Shown: piece after piece, positions 4,925 to 8,592 of the stretch | Layout of the letters: each line of letters starts with the position of its first letter | How positions within the stretch are numbered: position 1 is the first letter of the stretch | Assembly (NCBI GenBank): GCA_946635125.1 | Contig: CAMPBB010000020.1 | Span: 1 to 8,592 of the forward strand | DNA: 8,592 nt | Direction: 5' to 3' | DNA from: an uncultured Clostridia bacterium | GTDB lineage: Bacteria > Bacillota > Clostridia > Christensenellales > UBA1242 | Position numbers and translations under genes: made by a program | The notes under the pieces: model-generated | The model's database searches: none | What the model was told of the DNA's origin: nothing | The model's input: only the letters and a program-made list of their open reading frames with translations

Positions 4925-6934
4925 TTATTTTTTTAACACAAAAAGTTTGTTTATTGCTCTTGTTGCACCAACATACAAAAACTCATTTTTGTTTTGATGC
5001 TCGAAAAGTTTTCCTTTTTGCACTAAAATAACTGTGTCATATTCAAGCCCTTTGCAGAGTGTTATTGGGCAAACTTCAATGTTTGTTCCAGCAACTGAAT
5101 ATGCGTTTTTCACAAAACTAATTTCATCAGCACTTCTTGTTTTGCTTAACTCATTAAAAATTTCTTGTGATGTTTCTGTGTCTCCAGCAATAATTCCAAC
5201 TGTTTTGCTTTTAACATCAATCTTTTTTAATATGTTGTCAATTTGGCTCAAATAATTTGAGTTCATCTTGATTTCTTCAACAGGCTGGCCATATTTAAGC
5301 CTAAAAGCGTTATGCCTTGGATTTCCGACAAGAGCAGAAGAATATTCAACAATTTCTTCAGAAGACCTATATGTTTTATCCAAAACAACATAACTAAATC
5401 TATCTTTTGTTTGTTTGAGTTTGCCAATATCTTCAAGGCTGTTAAGTTCACCTGGAACGGTTTTTTGGTTTATGTCTCCAACAATGCAGAAGCTTGAGTG
5501 ATTATAAATTCTTGTTAAGAAGTCGAAAAACAATAATGGATAATCTTGTGCTTCATCAATAACAATGTGTTTTAAGTCCACACGGGTAACAATGTTTTGT
5601 GTGAGTTCTTTTAAAGTGCAAAGAAGAACGGCATCTTCAAAAAATAGTGGTTCATCAATGTCTAGTTTTGAATAACCAAAACTTTCCATCATTTTGTCGT
5701 ATAACGCAAACAGTGTTATTGGCTGATTAACATTTTCTGTTATTTCATTTAAAATATATTCTTTCTTGCCAACATCTTCTGTTTTCACATCTTTGTAAAT
5801 AAAACTTGCAACTGAATAAATTTTTTCACGATATTTTGCGTGCTTTAAGTCTTTTTCAAGCATTTCATTCAAGCTTTCTTTTGTGTATTGCTTGTCATCA
5901 ATGTTAATGTCACCAGAAAAACGAAGTGTTTTTGAAAACTCTTCAAGCCAAGCCTGCATTTTTGCTCGCATTGAAAACTTTAATTTATCATCAATAAGTT
6001 TTTTGTTTTTGCTGTCCAAAAAGTTATAACGCATAACAAACTCGTCTGTTGTTTCAACTGGCTTGCTTGTTTTGAGCATACGCCTTATAAACTTTGGAAA
6101 AGTTGCGCTTCTTGTGTTTTCTTCTCCAAGGTCTGGCAAAACTTTTCCAATATAGGTTAAAAACGCCTCGTTTGGACTAAAAAACAACACATTTGCTGAT
6201 TTTAAGTTTTTGAGTCTATACAGAGCATAAGCAATGTGATGAAGAGCGATTGTTGTTTTTCCGCACCCAGCAAAACCTTGAACAACCAAGATGTCGTCTT
6301 TTAAGTTCCTTATGATTTCGTTTTGCTCTTTTTGAATTGTTGATGCAATGTTTTCAAGCCGTTGCCCTTTTGATTTAGACAAAACTTCCCTTAAATACTC
6401 ATCAAAAAGGTTGATGTCCACATCATAAAAATCTTTTAACACGCTGTTTTCAATTTCATATTGCCTTTTAAGTGTTATTTCACCCTCAATCTTCCCATCT
6501 GGAGCATTATAACTTGCCTTACCTTTTCCAAACTCATAAAAAAGTTCGCTAACGGGAGCACGCCAGTCAATCACAAACAGGTCTTTGTTTGTGCTGATGC
6601 TCATAAGGCCAATATAAAGTTTTAGTGTTTCATCGTCACCATTTGCCTTAAAATCTATTCTTCCAAAATATGGCTTTTCACGAATATCACGAAGTCTGTT
6701 TGCTTCCGCAACTTGTTCGTCTGTAAAATCCATTATTTCGTTCAGTTTGTTATAGTTATCTGCAAACTCATATTGGTCATATTCCCTAAGGTCACGAATA
6801 TACTGCTTTTTTAGTTCCAATGCCCATTCTTTTTGCTTTTCAATGTTTTCATTTAACGCATAAATCTTGGAGTCTATTGCACCAACAGTTTCAGCCAAAT
6901 ATTCTTCTTCTTTTTTAAATTCTAAGTCACTCAT
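4925..6934 (-). CDS. helD: HelD-like superfamily 1 helicase (RNA polymerase recycling)
   Basis: HelD proteins are UvrD/Rep-related ATPases that free stalled RNA polymerase from nucleic acid. Visible parts in order: an N-terminal antiparallel coiled coil (about 1-75), which in known HelD enters the secondary channel of polymerase; the family blocks PYFGRIDF and DWRAPVSELFYE (123-134); Walker A QGFAGCGKTT (Lys226) followed by ALHHIAYALY; a long HelD-type insertion (about 280-450); Walker B VIDEAQDY (Asp460, Glu461); motif III VGDINQ (485-490); motif IV TYRSS (about 521-525); motif V CKGLEYDTV (627-635); and motif VI VGATRA with Arg659. All catalytic residues are present. At 669 aa it is shorter than the 774-aa Bacillus subtilis HelD. 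ATG 6934 has AGGAGAA (6941-6947) 6 nt upstream. It is probably the first gene of an operon with argS. The main alternative is an unassigned UvrD-like helicase, but the non-helicase blocks favour HelD. Confidence 0.85.
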   Translation of the reverse strand: MSDLEFKKEEEYLAETVGAIDSKIYALNENIEKQKEWALELKKQYIRDLREYDQYEFADNYNKLNEIMDFTDEQVAEANRLRDIREKPYFGRIDFKANGDDETLKLYIGLMSISTNKDLFVIDWRAPVSELFYEFGKGKASYNAPDGKIEGEITLKRQYEIENSVLKDFYDVDINLFDEYLREVLSKSKGQRLENIASTIQKEQNEIIRNLKDDILVVQGFAGCGKTTIALHHIAYALYRLKNLKSANVLFFSPNEAFLTYIGKVLPDLGEENTRSATFPKFIRRMLKTSKPVETTDEFVMRYNFLDSKNKKLIDDKLKFSMRAKMQAWLEEFSKTLRFSGDINIDDKQYTKESLNEMLEKDLKHAKYREKIYSVASFIYKDVKTEDVGKKEYILNEITENVNQPITLFALYDKMMESFGYSKLDIDEPLFFEDAVLLCTLKELTQNIVTRVDLKHIVIDEAQDYPLLFFDFLTRIYNHSSFCIVGDINQKTVPGELNSLEDIGKLKQTKDRFSYVVLDKTYRSSEEIVEYSSALVGNPRHNAFRLKYGQPVEEIKMNSNYLSQIDNILKKIDVKSKTVGIIAGDTETSQEIFNELSKTRSADEISFVKNAYSVAGTNIEVCPITLCKGLEYDTVILVQKGKLFEHQNKNEFLYVGATRAINKLFVLKK

Positions 6935-6973
6935 AGCTTGTTCTCCTATGTGTTTTTCCTAAACAATTAGTTT

Positions 6974-7002
6974 ATTATAACACAATTAAAAAAATTTGTA
7001 TA
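6974..7002 (-). promoter_or_regulatory. Promoter for helD-argS
   Basis: Read on the - strand, TATACA (7002-6997, four of six matches) is 17 nt from a perfect TATAAT (6979-6974), preceded by TGT as an extended -10. The 11-nt word TGTGTTATAAT is identical to that in the promoter at 2141-2151. The predicted leader is about 33 nt. Confidence 0.65.
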
Positions 7003-7058
7003 GCATTAGACCAAAAATTTGTTATATAAATTTTTGCTGAAAATTTTCGCAAAAAACA

Positions 7059-7084
7059 AAAAAGAGCAAAAACTTGCTCTTTTT
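7059..7084 (-). terminator. Intrinsic terminator of the lipoprotein gene
   Basis: AAAAAGAGCAA (7059-7069) pairs with TTGCTCTTTTT (7074-7084) around the loop AAAC, an 11-bp stem. On the - strand the stem is followed by T-rich sequence (T6-G-T6 overall), as expected for the gene ending at 7157. The stem core is almost the same as the terminator at 8153-8176. Confidence 0.85.
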
Positions 7085-7156
7085 CTTCTTTTAAAAACAA
7101 CTATCTAACATCACATCAGGGGTGCTTTCAAAAGTTTTTTAAGCCATAACAAACTA

Positions 7157-7972
7157 TTATTCAGGTTGGAACATGCCTGCCATAATTTCTTCAAGGCTCT
7201 TGTATGAGCTCAAATCTGGAAATGCAATTTTTCCACTGAACGCACTCATTGTGACTGTTCCACTCATTTCAACAGTTTCGCCATCATCATTTAAGTGACT
7301 GCCTTCATAAGTCATTTTCAATGCAGTCAAATTTTTGTCTGCATCAAAGTTTAAGTAAGCTGTTGCCTTTGTGATTGTTGCTCCATCCATCTCAAAACTT
7401 CCACCTTCTTTTGTTGAAAGTTTAAAGTTTCCATTTGCATCAGTAAAAATGTCAAGATCTCCAGCCTTTTTTATTGCATCCAAAACTGATTGAACATCAA
7501 ACATTGCAGCACCTTCAGCTTGTTCACTTAAAGCACTCTCTAAATCCATTTCCATGTAAACTTTATAAGTCTTTCCTTGAAATGCCATTGAGTTATAAAT
7601 TTTTCCGCCAGTGTAGTAAGTATACATCTCAACAGTTTTTGCTTTCTCTGATGTTGGGTCTTGCATCCTCATTTTCATAGACATATCAGAACCACTCATT
7701 ATCAAGTTTACATACATATCTTGTCCACCTTCTGTTCCAGTAATTGTCACTCTATATGCTCCTTGACCAATTGTCTTGTCTTGAACAGCTGTTTCATATG
7801 CTTCTTGTGTTGAAGCTTGTGCATAGTCTCCAGATGTTGAGCAAGTTGCTTCTGTTGAAAGTTGCTTTGTTGTTGGGCTTTCACCACAAGCAGTAAACAA
7901 GAAAACAAGTGGAAGCAATAATAATAGATACAGTGCATTCAAAAACTTGAAACTCTTTTTTGTTTGTTGCAT
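7157..7972 (-). CDS. Secreted lipoprotein of unknown function
   Basis: The 271-aa product begins with a lipoprotein signal: basic start (KKSFK), hydrophobic core (residues 11-26) and lipobox FTAC with the lipidated Cys29, leaving a 243-aa mature protein on the outer face of the membrane. After a Ser/Thr-rich linker (about 30-60) the mature part is rich in alternating beta-strand patterns (YRVTITG, MYVNLIMSG, GKTYKVYMEMD, FKLSTKEGG, YLNFDADKNLTALKMTYEGS) with Met, Gly and acidic residues. This resembles the half-barrel layout of LolA/LppX-type lipoproteins that hold lipids, but I see no diagnostic motif, so that is a guess. ATG 7972 has AAAGGGGG (7981-7988) 8 nt upstream. Promoter and terminator flank it tightly, so it is a single-gene unit. 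Confidence 0.85.
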   Translation of the reverse strand: MQQTKKSFKFLNALYLLLLLPLVFLFTACGESPTTKQLSTEATCSTSGDYAQASTQEAYETAVQDKTIGQGAYRVTITGTEGGQDMYVNLIMSGSDMSMKMRMQDPTSEKAKTVEMYTYYTGGKIYNSMAFQGKTYKVYMEMDLESALSEQAEGAAMFDVQSVLDAIKKAGDLDIFTDANGNFKLSTKEGGSFEMDGATITKATAYLNFDADKNLTALKMTYEGSHLNDDGETVEMSGTVTMSAFSGKIAFPDLSSYKSLEEIMAGMFQPE

Positions 7973-8004
7973 AAACTTTTCCCCCTTTATTTAATTACAT
8001 AATT

Positions 8005-8034
8005 ATTATAATAATTTTTGCAGTTTTGTGTCAA
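8005..8034 (-). promoter_or_regulatory. Consensus promoter of the lipoprotein gene
   Basis: On the - strand a perfect TTGACA (8034-8029) is 18 nt from a perfect TATAAT (8010-8005). It is the only promoter here with both hexamers at consensus, and it lacks the TGn extension seen in the others. The predicted leader is about 26 nt. Confidence 0.78.
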
Positions 8035-8152
8035 ATAAAAATGAATAAAATTCAAAAATTTTGTCATATTTAAGCAAGCTGACTAAAACATTTTTCATAA
8101 TAATTTACCAAAAGTTTTTATGTGGCTGAGTGTTTAAAAGCAAAAATCAAAA

Positions 8153-8176
8153 AAAAGAGCAAATGTTTGCTCTTTT
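8153..8176 (-). terminator. Intrinsic terminator of the partial gene
   Basis: AAAAGAGCAA (8153-8162) pairs with TTGCTCTTTT (8167-8176), a 10-bp stem with loop ATGT. On the - strand it is followed by further Ts. It begins 15 nt after the stop codon of the gene at 8192. Confidence 0.85.
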
Positions 8177-8191
8177 ATTTTTTTACATCTA

Positions 8192-8592
8192 TTAAGCACC
8201 AGCAGTGCGACCAGCTTCCTCAGCGGCAGCAGCTTTTGCTGCTTTTTCTGCTTCTTTTGCTTTCTTTGCCTCTTCTGCAGCTCTTTCCATTTCTTCTCTT
8301 TCTTGTGCTTTTTCATCTGCCAAGTCTTCAACAACACTTTCCATTCCTGCGTCTTGCGCTTTTTGAACATCGGTCATTGTTGCTTCAAGTTGTTCTTCAT
8401 TCTTTGCTCTTGTTTGGTTGGCTTGTTCTTGTTGTTTTTCTGTTAGTTCTTCGCCTTCTTTTGGTTGTGGAACTCCACTTTCAACAAAAGCTTCGTGAAT
8501 TGGTGAATCTTTGTTTAATGCTTCTTTTTTAAGATAATCAACAGTGGTTGATTCACAGCCCAAAATCTTGTCTGCTCCACCTCTTAACACGC
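8192..8592 (-). CDS. Partial gene: charged, Ala/Glu/Lys-rich helical C-terminus
   Basis: Only the 3' end is present; the frame is open to the window edge, giving at least 133 codons. A GTG at 8588-8590 is the first full codon seen but nothing upstream is visible to support it as a start, so the gene most likely continues. I do not recognise it. Visible residues 1-45 are of mixed, folded-looking composition (one Cys, around GGADKILGCESTTVDYL). From about residue 47 onward the sequence is Q/E/K/R-rich and then Ala/Glu/Lys-rich, typical of a long single charged helix or coiled coil, ending in AAAAEEAGRTAGA. The Ala-rich codons raise local GC above the neighbours. There is no membrane segment in the visible part. 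It is closed by its own terminator. Confidence 0.75.
   Translation of the reverse strand, partial: VLRGGADKILGCESTTVDYLKKEALNKDSPIHEAFVESGVPQPKEGEELTEKQQEQANQTRAKNEEQLEATMTDVQKAQDAGMESVVEDLADEKAQEREEMERAAEEAKKAKEAEKAAKAAAAEEAGRTAGA

Noticed and set aside
8122..8532. + strand open frame of 136 codons, very Leu-rich
   Set aside because: It is the antisense shadow of the charged E/K/A gene on the - strand, where Lys and Glu codons read as Leu and Phe in reverse, and it runs across the terminator at 8153-8176 with no ribosome site.
1..8592. Defence island, toxin-antitoxin pair, prophage or riboswitch
   Set aside because: I looked for such signatures on both strands. The genes are housekeeping or stand-alone orphans, leaders are too short to hold a riboswitch, and no tRNA, integrase or transposase was seen.

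Overview
The window is AT-rich bacterial chromosomal DNA. It carries eight protein-coding genes and no RNA gene, mobile element or CRISPR array that I can see. The organism looks like an AT-rich Firmicute-type bacterium, possibly an uncultured Clostridia-like gut lineage. The reasons are A-rich codon use, purine-rich Shine-Dalgarno sites (AAAGGAG, AGGAGAA, AAAGGGGG), consensus sigma-A-type promoters, a lipobox lipoprotein and a HelD-type helicase. All eight genes end in TAA and Trp is coded by TGG, so the standard code fits. The exact taxon cannot be fixed from the sequence alone.

Layout, left side, + strand. Positions 7-66 hold a hairpin and a promoter. A small two-pass membrane protein with a very basic tail (90-476) follows, and 12 nt later comes the replicative helicase gene dnaB (489-2015); the two look like one operon. 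After a 162-nt gap come two single-gene units that I cannot name. The first, at 2178-2636, encodes a 152-aa soluble basic protein behind an unusually strong-looking promoter. The second, at 2730-3080, encodes a coiled-coil, C-terminally anchored membrane protein with an internal duplication. Each is closed by an A/T-arm hairpin terminator.

Layout, right side, - strand. A symmetric terminator at 3096-3135 lies between the two converging gene sets. Read leftward, the - strand carries a partial gene with a long charged Ala/Glu/Lys-rich C-terminal helix (8192-8592, cut by the window edge), a lipoprotein (7157-7972), a compact HelD-like superfamily 1 helicase (4925-6934) and argS (3162-4853). helD and argS are 71 nt apart with no convincing terminator or promoter between them, so they probably share a transcript. 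The lipoprotein and the partial gene end in near-identical terminators.

Function. The recognisable genes are housekeeping: chromosome replication (DnaB), arginyl-tRNA charging (ArgS) and probably RNA polymerase recycling (HelD). I see no defence, toxin or biosynthetic system. The less ordinary content is the set of orphan small proteins around dnaB, the acidic tail on DnaB, and a recurring promoter style with extended -10 boxes and leaders of roughly 15-20 nt. No stretch longer than 300 bases lacks a gene; the longest gap, 7973-8191, holds the lipoprotein promoter and the terminator of the partial gene.
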